The translations under genes and the position numbers were made by a program. DNA of 40,107 bases from an uncultured Verrucomicrobiota bacterium. Its GTDB lineage: Bacteria; Verrucomicrobiota; Verrucomicrobiia; Opitutales; Opitutaceae. The notes under the pieces were generated by a model that was given only the letters and a program-made list of their open reading frames with translations, was not told the DNA's origin and did not search any database. This document shows positions 25,524 to 33,337 of the stretch, one piece after another (position 1 is the stretch's first letter; every line of letters begins with the position of its first letter). The DNA lies in NCBI GenBank assembly GCA_903876795.1, contig CAIRBK010000096.1, positions 1-40,107 of the forward strand, in the 5' to 3' direction.

Positions 25524-26481
25524 TCCCGACCTCCCCCTCCCCCCGCGCATGGACATCGTTTCCCCGTGACCGGATCGTCCGCAGCTCTTCATGCAGAGCC
25601 GCCAACTGCGGCGCCGGCACCCCGTGCGCCCGGGCGCGCCTCAACGGCTCCCCCCAGATGGGCTCCAACTCCAGCGGCCGGCCGGCGAGGTAATCAAGCA
25701 TCGTGGACGGCTTGTAGGGCATCGTCCGCGTCCGCTCGACGTTGTGCTCCAAAAACGCGTCCTCGATCTCCACGCCCTCGCATCCCGCGATGGCCTGGAT
25801 CTCGCGCATGAGCGCCCGCACGCGCGCCTCGCGCCGGGGCTCGCGCAGGATCTCGTCGCTCATCATCCCGCCCTCGACGACCGCGAGTCCGTTGAACGGC
25901 ACGTTCCACACCAGCTTGCGCCAACGCGCGGCCGGCAGGCTTGCCGACACATCGACCACGACGCCCGAGGAGCGCAGCAGAGCGGCCACCGATTCGGTCC
26001 GCGCGGTCGGCGCCCCGGAGAGCTCCCCCAGCACGACGTAACCGGCGTGCGCGCACACCGCCCGGCCCGGGGCCACGCGATTCACGCCCACGAAACATAG
26101 CCCGCCCAGCGTGCGGCCGGGGCCCGCGACTGCGGCCACCGCCTCGTCCACACCGAGACCGTTTTGAAAATTAACGACCGTGGTTTCCGCATGCAGCAAC
26201 GGCGGCAGCAACCGCCCGAGCCGGTCGTTGGCCGTGGCCTTCAGCGCGATCACCACCAGATCGACCGGACCGATCTCCTCGGGCGCGGCCGCCACTTTCA
26301 CCCTCGGCACCGTGAAGTCGTCCCCGGGCGACTGGACCTCGATGCCGCCCACACGCAACGCCTCCACGTCACCGCGCGCCAGAAACGTCACGTCGCCACC
26401 CGCGCGCGCCAGGCGACCGCCGTAGTAGAGGCCGAGCGCGCCCGTGCCGACGATGGCGATGGTTTTAAATTGCGGTGACAT
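25504..26481 (-). CDS. panE: 2-dehydropantoate 2-reductase (ketopantoate reductase)
   Basis: NADPH-dependent reduction of ketopantoate to pantoate in pantothenate synthesis; cytosolic. 325 residues. N-terminal Rossmann motif IAIVGTGALGLYYGGRLARAG, then VDLVVIALKATANDRLG and VVNFQNGLGVDEAV, with the ApbA/PanE lysine in RKLVWNVPFNGLAVVEGG near residue 188. The C-terminal domain has TMPYKPSTMLDYLAGRPLELEPIWG. The ATG is at 26479-26481. The last residues after about 305 are Arg/Gly-rich and variable. panD lies 16 kb away. The preferred substrate derives from ketoisovalerate, a valine intermediate, which makes the neighbouring valine leader notable, although panE is on the opposite strand. Confidence 0.93.
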   Translation of the reverse strand: MSPQFKTIAIVGTGALGLYYGGRLARAGGDVTFLARGDVEALRVGGIEVQSPGDDFTVPRVKVAAAPEEIGPVDLVVIALKATANDRLGRLLPPLLHAETTVVNFQNGLGVDEAVAAVAGPGRTLGGLCFVGVNRVAPGRAVCAHAGYVVLGELSGAPTARTESVAALLRSSGVVVDVSASLPAARWRKLVWNVPFNGLAVVEGGMMSDEILREPRREARVRALMREIQAIAGCEGVEIEDAFLEHNVERTRTMPYKPSTMLDYLAGRPLELEPIWGEPLRRARAHGVPAPQLAALHEELRTIRSRGNDVHARGEGEVGITGSRS

Positions 26482-26645
26482 ATCCCCGGATTACGAGGGT
26501 GGTCGCCCGCCGGCGGAAGCCTTTTTTGCATCGGTGGGCAGCAGGGGCACGGCGATACCAGCATCTTGCCGGCCGCGAGTTCAAACCTTCCGTCAACCCG
26601 GGCTTGAGCCATAAGTTGACCGCCTGGGCTCCCGTAACTGGACAT

Positions 26646-26690
26646 AAAAAAACCGCCCGGAAGCCAAGGGCTCCCGGGCGGCGTTGTTTT
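26646..26690. terminator. Bidirectional intrinsic terminator
   Basis: Stem CCGCCCGG (26653-26660) with CCGGGCGG (26674-26681), continued by AGCC/GGCT around a 3-base loop after one mismatch. A run of seven A precedes it (T-run on the minus strand) and GTTGTTTT follows. In the minus direction it lies just after the small ORF at 26697-26912, so it most likely ends that transcript. Confidence 0.85.
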
Positions 26691-26696
26691 CTGGTT

Positions 26697-26912
26697 TTAA
26701 CCGCGGGTCCGTGAGAACCGCGGGGGCGACGACATCCCGCGACCGCATATCCCGTGGAGACGGGCGGTCTGGGCCGGCGTCGCGGCTTCATACTGGTTAC
26801 GATCAACGTCCGCTGCAGGCTTGGCCGCCCTCGTTTTGTGCTTCCTAAAGAAGCCTGAGGGGGCAAACGCGCCGAGGACGTCCACCGTAAACGCGTTATT
26901 GGTCTTGTTCAT
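26697..26912 (-). CDS. Small hypothetical protein
   Basis: 71 residues, basic (Lys/Arg-rich, e.g. FFRKHKTRAAKPAADVDRNQYE), no signal peptide and no recognised family. The ATG (26910-26912) abuts a long hairpin, and a strong terminator follows the stop, so there is a short transcript of about the right size here. It could equally be a small RNA with a chance reading frame. Confidence 0.4.
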   Translation of the reverse strand: MNKTNNAFTVDVLGAFAPSGFFRKHKTRAAKPAADVDRNQYEAATPAQTARLHGICGRGMSSPPRFSRTRG

Positions 26913-26960
26913 GGTCAGATGGAGACGCCGGGCACAGGTGCCGACATCTCCTGGCTGACC
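26913..26960 (-). other. Long imperfect hairpin between the SNF2 gene and the small ORF
   Basis: Three nested perfect arms: GGTCAG/CTGACC (26913-26918, 26955-26960), GGAGA/TCTCC (26921-26925, 26947-26951) and GGCA/TGCC (26931-26934, 26939-26942). It ends exactly at the small ORF's start codon. It could be a 5' leader structure that hides that start, or a 3' structure of the helicase transcript. No T-run. Confidence 0.5.
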
Positions 26961-27040
26961 ACGGACCGATCAAAGAACCAGGCCATCCAATCCGTGTCGG
27001 GCAAAACGTCAACTCAGCAGCCCGGCTGCGTTTCCACGCC

Positions 27041-30000
27041 TCAGGCCAGGATGCGCTTGAGGCTTTCGAGGTCCATGACCGTGGACAGGCTCTCCTCTTG
27101 CACGACGGCGGCGGCCAGGGACGCCTTTTCGCGTTGGAGCAGGCGGATCTTTTCCTCGACCGTGCCTTCGGCCAGCAGGCGATACGCGATCACCGGCCGG
27201 GTCTGCCCGATGCGGTGGATGCGGTCGATCGCCTGCGCCTCGGCCGCCGGGTTCCACCACGGATCGTAAAGAATCGCGTAGCTCGCCGCCGTGAGATTCA
27301 GGCCGAAACCGGCGGCTTTCAACGAGAGCAGGAAAACGGTCCTGGTCTTGTCCGTCTGGAAGGTCTCGACCAACCCGGAGCGGTTCTCGGTCGCGCCTGT
27401 CAACATGAGGTGACCGATGCCCGCTGCGACCAGGCGGTCGCGAATGATCTCCAACATGCCGACGAATTGGCTGAAGACCAGGACTTGGTGCCCCTCCTCG
27501 GCGAGCTCCTCGACGCGTTCGAGCAGCGCCTCGAGCTTGGCGCTGGGCAGGTCGGCGTGCGCGGGATCGACCAGCGCGGGATGACAACATATCTGGCGCA
27601 GGCGGAGCAGGCTGGCGAGGACGTGGAAGCGCACGGCGTCGAGCGCGCTCTTGGTCTCGACTCCGAGGAGCTGGGCGCGGGCGCGTTTGAGCTCGGCGTC
27701 GTAGAGGAGACGCTGCCCGCCTTCCAGCCCGACGATGATCTCGTCCTCGGTGCGCGGCGGCAGGTCGGGCGCGGCCTGGGCCTTGGTACGGCGCAGCAGA
27801 AAGTGGCGCACCCGGCGGTGCAGGCGGGCCAGCGCGGCCGGGTCGGCTTCGTGGTACTGGCGGCGGAAACCGGCCTGGTCGCCCAGCAGGCCGGGCTGCG
27901 TGAAGGCGAACAGGCTCCAGAGGTCCGAGAGGCGGTTTTCGATCGGCGTGCCGGTGAGCACGACCCGGTGCCGCGCGCGCAAGGACCGGGCCGAAACGGC
28001 GACCTGGCTGCCGGGATTCTTGATGAACTGGCCCTCGTCGAGCACGACGGCGTCCCACGCGACGGTGCGGAAGGCGGCGGCGTGGAGGCGGAGCTGGGTG
28101 TAGTTGGCGACGAGGACCTGCGGGGCGCGCGCGACGGCGGCCGCGGCGGAGCACATGTCGGTGTTGAACGGGGCGATCTCCAGGCCGGGAGCGAAACGGG
28201 CGGTCTCGGCCAGCCAGCCGTGGGTCACGCTCTTCGGGCAGACGACCAGGGCGCGGAAGGGCGCGCCTTCCGGCGCGTCATCGCGGCGTAAAGCCGCTCC
28301 GGCATGGTCGGTCGCGACATGGAGGAGCCAGGCGAGGGTTTGCACGGTTTTGCCGAGACCCATGTCGTCGGCGAGGATGCCGCCGAAACCCTGGGCGGAG
28401 AGGTGGGCGAGAAACTGGAAACCTTCCCGCTGGTAAGGGCGGAGCGTGGCGCGGAGGCCGGCAGGCACGACGGCGGGAGGGAGCGCGGCGATGCGGGCGG
28501 CGCGGTCCTGCAGGACGTGCGCCAGCAGGGCGTCGCGTTGGGCGAGGGCCTCGGCATCGAGCGCGAGTTGCAGCACGTGCAGACGGTGTTTCGCCGGGCG
28601 GCCGCCGGCAAACACATCCTCGGCGGTGAGGCCGAGCCGGTCGAGCGTCGCGGCGGTGGCGGGATCGATTTTCGTGGCGGTATCGACGCGGCGCCAGCCG
28701 TGGCGCGGGAGGTTCACCCATTTGCCGCGGGCTTTGAGCAGGAGGGCGATTTCTTCGGGGCTGAGCGAGGTGTCGGCAACGCGCAGGCCCACCGTGAGAT
28801 CGAACCAGTCCTGGTCTGAACCGGGGGCGGCGGCGAACGAGAGATAGATGTCGGCCTCCAGGGGCGCGCCGAGCAGGTCGGCGAGTTCGGGAGAGAGCTC
28901 GATCTCCAGCCCGGGCGGGAGCGCGGCATGCCAGTCGAGAAACTCCTCGGGGAAGGAGCCGGTCACGGGGCGCGTCCAGGCGTCGGCCCAGCCGTCCCAC
29001 ACCAGACGGAAGCCACTCGTGAAGGCGGCGCTGGCGGCACGCGCCTCGCTCAGGTCAAACTCCAGCACGGGATCACCGGCAAGGCGCGACGGGGGCGTGG
29101 CCCCCTTGCTCCAATGCCACGCGGCGGGGGCCCCGGCCCACTGTTGCTCGCAAGGCGGCTGGTCGGAACGCGCGGTAAGTTGCACCTGGAAGTCGCGTTC
29201 GCTTCCCTCGAAGGCCGGCGAGAGCCAGCAGCGGAGACGCGGCCGGAGCGCGACCGTGCGCACCTCGGCGGCGAGCCCCGGGGGCAGGCGCAGGCCGGCG
29301 GCCCGCAGGCGCGGGAGCAGGCGGACGTCGTTGAGCGCGGCAACCGGGAGCTGGGCCGATGGCGGCCGGGGCGGACCTCGCCAAATGCGCCGGTCAAACA
29401 GGTAGAGCGGCTCGGGCGGCTGCGTGATGAGCATGGCGGCGTCGGCCACCCGGCCGTCGGGCGCGACCAAGCGCACGTCGAGTTGACCAGGCTTCGCCAC
29501 AGACGCGACGGCCTCGGGGACGAGCGGCTCGGACTCGATCGTGAACGGACTGCCATCCTCCAAGGCGAGCGCGGGACGGGCCGCCTGGGTGCGGATGAGA
29601 CCGGCCACGGCGGCGGCGGGCAGGTTTTTGGGAGCAAAACGCACGGTGGCGAGGCGGTATTCGGCGGCGAGCGCGGCGGCGAGCGCGGCCTCGGCGGGCG
29701 GCAGCGTTTGAAAATCGGCCGGACGCAACGCGGCGAGATCGGCCAACCATTTCAGAGGCGGGATTTTCCAGGGCTTGTCGGCCGAGGAGCGCGTCTCGAC
29801 CTGCCAACCGCCGGACGCGTCGAGGCGCACGCGCAGCCCGGCGATGCCCGCCAGCGGTCCGGGACGCGCGGCGAGCGCGGGCTCGTCGACCGAGGGGAAC
29901 GCCTGCAGCCAGCCGGCCAGGGCCGATTCCAGGGCGCGATCCACGGTGGGTGCGCCGGCCGTGACAAAGGGAGTCGCGGGCGCGGACGGGATGTCGTCGG

Positions 30001-30340
30001 GATTGCGCCCGTCGCGCGCGCCGGACTCGACGGCGCGGAGCCAGGCGAGACCGGCGGCGTAGGCGTGTTTGCAGTCGCTGACGACGGGGCAGGAGCAGCG
30101 CGACGACCACGTCCCGCGCGTGAGAAACAGCGTGAGCTCGTAGTCTTCGGTTGCGCTCACCGCGGCTTTGACGAGATGGTCGGCGGCGGACCAGACGGCG
30201 GAAACCGAGCCGGACTTGAAGTAGGCTTCGCCGCGCAGACGCGTGCCCGAGTCGAAGGAATCGAGCCAGAGTCGCAGCGCCTCCAAGGCCTCGGGCGTGC
30301 GGACGCTGCGCACTTGGGGCTGGCGAGGACGGGCAGGCAT
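27041..30340 (-). CDS. SWIM-SNF2 family helicase/ATPase (paralogue A)
   Basis: 1099 residues. A SWIM zinc finger near the N-terminus (C82-x-C84, C90-x-H92 in RCSCPVVSDCKHAYA) is followed by about 500 residues of poorly conserved, Arg/Ala-rich sequence. The SNF2 ATPase core comes next: Walker A DDMGLGKT near 657, DEGQ (instead of DEAH) near 767, and the C-terminal helicase lobe with LVFSQF and HRIGQ near 1042. The protein ends VVQEESLSTVMDLESLKRILA. Such proteins translocate on duplex DNA and displace bound protein, for example stalled RNA polymerase; the exact role is unknown. The ATG is at 30338-30340. It is a paralogue of the 34246-37932 gene. Confidence 0.93.
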   Translation of the reverse strand: MPARPRQPQVRSVRTPEALEALRLWLDSFDSGTRLRGEAYFKSGSVSAVWSAADHLVKAAVSATEDYELTLFLTRGTWSSRCSCPVVSDCKHAYAAGLAWLRAVESGARDGRNPDDIPSAPATPFVTAGAPTVDRALESALAGWLQAFPSVDEPALAARPGPLAGIAGLRVRLDASGGWQVETRSSADKPWKIPPLKWLADLAALRPADFQTLPPAEAALAAALAAEYRLATVRFAPKNLPAAAVAGLIRTQAARPALALEDGSPFTIESEPLVPEAVASVAKPGQLDVRLVAPDGRVADAAMLITQPPEPLYLFDRRIWRGPPRPPSAQLPVAALNDVRLLPRLRAAGLRLPPGLAAEVRTVALRPRLRCWLSPAFEGSERDFQVQLTARSDQPPCEQQWAGAPAAWHWSKGATPPSRLAGDPVLEFDLSEARAASAAFTSGFRLVWDGWADAWTRPVTGSFPEEFLDWHAALPPGLEIELSPELADLLGAPLEADIYLSFAAAPGSDQDWFDLTVGLRVADTSLSPEEIALLLKARGKWVNLPRHGWRRVDTATKIDPATAATLDRLGLTAEDVFAGGRPAKHRLHVLQLALDAEALAQRDALLAHVLQDRAARIAALPPAVVPAGLRATLRPYQREGFQFLAHLSAQGFGGILADDMGLGKTVQTLAWLLHVATDHAGAALRRDDAPEGAPFRALVVCPKSVTHGWLAETARFAPGLEIAPFNTDMCSAAAAVARAPQVLVANYTQLRLHAAAFRTVAWDAVVLDEGQFIKNPGSQVAVSARSLRARHRVVLTGTPIENRLSDLWSLFAFTQPGLLGDQAGFRRQYHEADPAALARLHRRVRHFLLRRTKAQAAPDLPPRTEDEIIVGLEGGQRLLYDAELKRARAQLLGVETKSALDAVRFHVLASLLRLRQICCHPALVDPAHADLPSAKLEALLERVEELAEEGHQVLVFSQFVGMLEIIRDRLVAAGIGHLMLTGATENRSGLVETFQTDKTRTVFLLSLKAAGFGLNLTAASYAILYDPWWNPAAEAQAIDRIHRIGQTRPVIAYRLLAEGTVEEKIRLLQREKASLAAAVVQEESLSTVMDLESLKRILA

Positions 30341-30429
30341 GGAATCCAGGAAGGTGTGGTGAAAGACGCGAAGGCGCAGGGGCCGTCAAAAAGGCCGTGA
30401 GGATGGCCCGATGCTGCGACAAAAATCGT

Positions 30430-31155
30430 TTATTTTATGGCCGCGTTGCGCAGGACTTCTTTGACGAAGCCGGGGGCATCCATGCCGGCATTTTTGGCGT
30501 CGGCCTTCAGCCGTTCGTAGTGCGGGGTTTCTTCGCCCTGCCAGAGCAGGTCAACGCGGCGAAGTGGCTTGAGGGCGATGTGCGTGTGAGTTTCAGGGTA
30601 AGCCCGATAACAGCTCAGGCATAGCTCGCGCTTTTTAAGGTTCTTCCAGTTTTCGCAGTGTTCGCAGGACCAGCTTTTGGCGCGATTGGCAGAGCCTGAA
30701 AGCAACATGAACTCATCGGGAGACATGCTGACAGATTCGCCACTTACTTCATACGGAACACGGTGATCGATCTGAAGGTCAGCTTCCGGCATCCCTTCGA
30801 GGTAGATGAAACAGCGGCACCCGTATTTGGAGACGAGGGCATCTTTGTTATGTTTGGACAGGCCGGTGCGTCCGACGAATTTGCGCACTGGGGCAGTCTT
30901 CGGATCGGCGAAGCGGCAGGCAGCGATCTTGCGTCCGTCGGCCCCCACAGCGCTCACGCGCTCAATCGGGATGCCCTGTTCTTTGACGTCACGCACGGCG
31001 CGGGGCAGGTGATTATAGCCGTAGCGGTTTTTCAAATCCTCGGTGGTGATCTGGCCGTGCTTGAGCAGGTGGTCTATCACGGTTTTCGGACGCTTGGCGG
31101 TGACCGCGCGGCAGAACTCGACAAACTTCTTGGGCAGGTTCTCTTCCGTGAGCAT
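30430..31155 (-). CDS. HNH-family type II restriction endonuclease, unknown specificity
   Basis: 241 residues. The N-terminus (about 25-65) is a winged-helix-like DNA-binding segment (TVIDHLLKHGQITTEDLKNRYGYNHLPRAVRDV). The nuclease core has LQIDHRVPYEV (D130, H131) and N157 in GSANRAKS, the D/H and N of an HNH/beta-beta-alpha-metal site. It is interleaved with two CxxC pairs (CEHC at 164-167, CLSC at 179-182) that would bind a structural zinc. The methylase gene lies 6 bp upstream on the same strand, the standard R-M pairing. The recognition site cannot be predicted. Confidence 0.8.
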   Translation of the reverse strand: MLTEENLPKKFVEFCRAVTAKRPKTVIDHLLKHGQITTEDLKNRYGYNHLPRAVRDVKEQGIPIERVSAVGADGRKIAACRFADPKTAPVRKFVGRTGLSKHNKDALVSKYGCRCFIYLEGMPEADLQIDHRVPYEVSGESVSMSPDEFMLLSGSANRAKSWSCEHCENWKNLKKRELCLSCYRAYPETHTHIALKPLRRVDLLWQGEETPHYERLKADAKNAGMDAPGFVKEVLRNAAIK

Positions 31156-31161
31156 GGGAAA

Positions 31162-32061
31162 TCAGAACAGGACCGACTGCTCAAGATGACGCTTCATCGT
31201 TTTGGGGACTGGCGGGAGCTCTGCGGAGAGCGCGGGTGATAGGTAGAGGGACTCCACGGTTTTTTCTTCTCGGCCCAGCAAAGTCGCCTGGGAGGAGCGG
31301 CCGGCATCAAGTTCGACGAGCGACAGGTTCAGGTAGGCGGGGAGCGGTTCGCCGTAGGATTTGTCGCCGGTGCGACCGTCGTAGCTGATGACGTAGCGCA
31401 GGCCACGCGAGTTGAGTCCGTCCAGCGCGGCGACGAAATGATCGAAGGAGATGCCTGCGAGATAACGAGAATCGCGGTCGCCCGACGTGCCTTGGTAGGG
31501 CGGGTCCATGTAAACGACGTCGTTTTCATCGGCAGCGGCGAGCACGTCACGGAAGTCGTGCGAAGTGACGATGGACTTGCCGCGAAGCAGCCCCGAGGCG
31601 GCCATGATGTTCTGTCGCATCGTTTCGGGGCGTGTGCCCAAACGACGTTTGTCGGGGCTTTGATTAAAAAGGCCTTCGGCGTTGTAGCGGACGGCTCCTT
31701 TGATGCAGCGGGCGAGAAGGTAGAGAAAGAGTTTCGGCTCTTGGGTGCGGTTAAACGTTTCGCGCACCGTGTAGTAGTGCTCAAGCGCGTCTTCGTCGTC
31801 GGCTTTCCAGAGATTCGTGTAGTGGTCTGCCACCTCTTCGGGGCGGTTGATGATGAGGTTGACCAACTCGGCGAGCGGTTTGTTGAGGTCGTTGATCCAA
31901 TAGCGCGAGGCGCGGTTGCGGGCGGCGCAGGCAATGGACATGGCCGCAGAACCCGCGAATGGCTCGACGAGGCGATGGAACTTAGACGGTAGAAAGTCCA
32001 AGATAAGGGGAGCGAGCGCGCGCTTGCTGCCTTGATACTGGAAGGGCTGCGGGACGTTCAT
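31162..32061 (-). CDS. DNA adenine N6-methyltransferase (Dam-like, alpha class) of the HNH R-M unit
   Basis: 299 residues. Motif X is FQYQGSKRAL, motif I (SAM binding) is VEPFAGSAAMSI near residue 33, and motif IV (catalytic) is DPPYQGTSGDRDSRYL near 185. The order X-I-IV is the alpha class, which methylates adenine N6. It should protect the host from the HNH nuclease encoded 6 bp downstream. ATG at 32059-32061. The site specificity is not readable from sequence. Confidence 0.88.
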   Translation of the reverse strand: MNVPQPFQYQGSKRALAPLILDFLPSKFHRLVEPFAGSAAMSIACAARNRASRYWINDLNKPLAELVNLIINRPEEVADHYTNLWKADDEDALEHYYTVRETFNRTQEPKLFLYLLARCIKGAVRYNAEGLFNQSPDKRRLGTRPETMRQNIMAASGLLRGKSIVTSHDFRDVLAAADENDVVYMDPPYQGTSGDRDSRYLAGISFDHFVAALDGLNSRGLRYVISYDGRTGDKSYGEPLPAYLNLSLVELDAGRSSQATLLGREEKTVESLYLSPALSAELPPVPKTMKRHLEQSVLF

Positions 32062-32111
32062 GCGCGCACTGTGGACGGGGCCGCAGGTTTGGCAATAAGG
32101 GATGAGGTCGG

Positions 32112-32316
32112 CGACGGGATCAGCCGAGGATGCGGCGGAGGCTTTCGAGGTCCATCACCGTGGCCAGGCTTTCTTCTTGCACGACGGCGGCGGCGAGGGC
32201 GGCTTTTTCGCGTTGGAGAGCGCGGATTTTTTCCTCGACCGTGTCCTTCGTGATCAGGCGGTAGGCCATCACCTGGTTTTTCTGGCCGATGCGGTGGGTG
32301 CGGTCGATCGCCTGCG
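32112..32316. repeat. 205-bp direct repeat, left copy (within helicase remnant)
   Basis: Matches 34238-34442 over 205 bp with 3 mismatches and no gaps. It covers the last approximately 65 codons, stop and 8 bp beyond the stop of the SNF2-B gene. The two copies bracket the EcoRV-like R-M genes in the same orientation. Confidence 0.95.
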
Positions 32317-32383
32317 GGCGACCTGGCCCTTGGTGCGGCGAAGCATGAACGGGCGCTCGCGGGCGGCGGGGACGGGCAGGCAT
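32120..32383 (-). pseudogene. Scrambled remnant of a SWIM-SNF2 helicase gene
   Basis: From 3' to 5' (gene sense reversed): the 205-bp C-terminal piece of SNF2-B; a jump at a shared GCG to an approximately 50-bp piece that matches 35056-35110 (helicase motif region FMLRRTKGQ in SNF2-B, but here out of frame); then a 21-bp piece with one mismatch to the SNF2-A start (30322-30342), giving MPARPR. The frame stays open for 87 codons by chance. About 615 bp of the SNF2-B sequence between the first two pieces is missing. No helicase activity is possible. Confidence 0.85.
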
Positions 32384-32419
32384 GGATGTGGACACTTGCT
32401 TACGCTCGTGGCTACGCGA

Positions 32420-33337
32420 TCAGGCGGTGATGTCGCCTAAATCGAAGAACTCGGATTGAGTCGTTTTTCGAATCGGCTCGACCTCTTCCGACATCGGAAA
32501 GTTGGAGATGAGCGCCTCAATCATGGGGTGCCTCAAGTCTTCCGACGATCCCACATGATAATAGTGTTCGCGCTTTAAAATATGAAAACCGGATCGGGCC
32601 CAAGCAGTGTTAATTGCGCTGTTGCTGCGGAATTCGTTGCTGTGCCACGTCGAGAGTAAAAAGTCGCAAGGCAATGCAGCCAGCCGGTCGGCCAAGGCGG
32701 TTTCATCTTCATCAGACCAAGAGTTGAAATAATCCACATGTCGCCCGGCGTAGGGAGGATCCGCATACACGAAGTCGCCGGGATTGGCCAAGGCGAGTGT
32801 CTCGCGGAAGTCTCGAACCTCAAAAGTCCAATTTACAGTTCTGAGCACGTCGCTTATTTGTCTTACCTGGTTGGTAATTTTGGTGACGTAGGCTTGGGCG
32901 AAACGCTCTGGTTTATGGCAATATGGAACATTAAACTTACCCTTGCGATTGAAGCGAATGACGCCGTTGAAGCAGGAACGGTTTAAAAATAGAAAATCCA
33001 GAGGTGTCGGAGCCTCATTGAAGCGCGTGCGCACTTCATAGTAGTAGGGTTCCCCTTGGGCTTTAAGGCGTTCGCCTTCAGTTGTCAGAAATTCCTTCAC
33101 GGTTGATGCCGTAATTTTTCCGCTCTGAATATCCTGATAGAGACTTATGATATGGCGGTTGGTGTCGCACAGCAGCGCTTTCCTCGGTTGGACGTTGAGT
33201 GCCACCACCCCGGAGCCGCAAAATGGTTCAATCCATCGCGTGTATTCGCGGGTTTCCGCGACTTTCCTAATCGCGGAGACTAGCTTCGTTTTGATCCCCT
33301 GACATTTTAAGGGAGGAACTAGGGGGGGGCGGCTCAT
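32420..33337 (-). CDS. EcoRV-type adenine N6 methyltransferase
   Basis: 305 residues, close in length to M.EcoRV (about 298). Motif I WIEPFCGSGVVALNV (E37), the family stretch ALLCDTNRHIISLYQ, DFLFLNRSCFNGVIRFNRKGKFNVPYC, and catalytic DPPYAGRHVDYFNSW near residue 193 all parallel M.EcoRV closely, including the HYYHVGSSE segment. It is predicted to methylate adenine in GATATC. The ATG shares one base with the REase stop (TAATG), so translation is probably coupled. The base composition is lower in GC than the neighbours. Confidence 0.92.
   Translation of the reverse strand: MSRPPLVPPLKCQGIKTKLVSAIRKVAETREYTRWIEPFCGSGVVALNVQPRKALLCDTNRHIISLYQDIQSGKITASTVKEFLTTEGERLKAQGEPYYYEVRTRFNEAPTPLDFLFLNRSCFNGVIRFNRKGKFNVPYCHKPERFAQAYVTKITNQVRQISDVLRTVNWTFEVRDFRETLALANPGDFVYADPPYAGRHVDYFNSWSDEDETALADRLAALPCDFLLSTWHSNEFRSNSAINTAWARSGFHILKREHYYHVGSSEDLRHPMIEALISNFPMSEEVEPIRKTTQSEFFDLGDITA

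Noticed and set aside
26565-26600. tRNA T-arm-like GAGTTCAAACC
   Set aside because: The flanking five bases do not pair and no acceptor stem or anticodon arm surrounds it.
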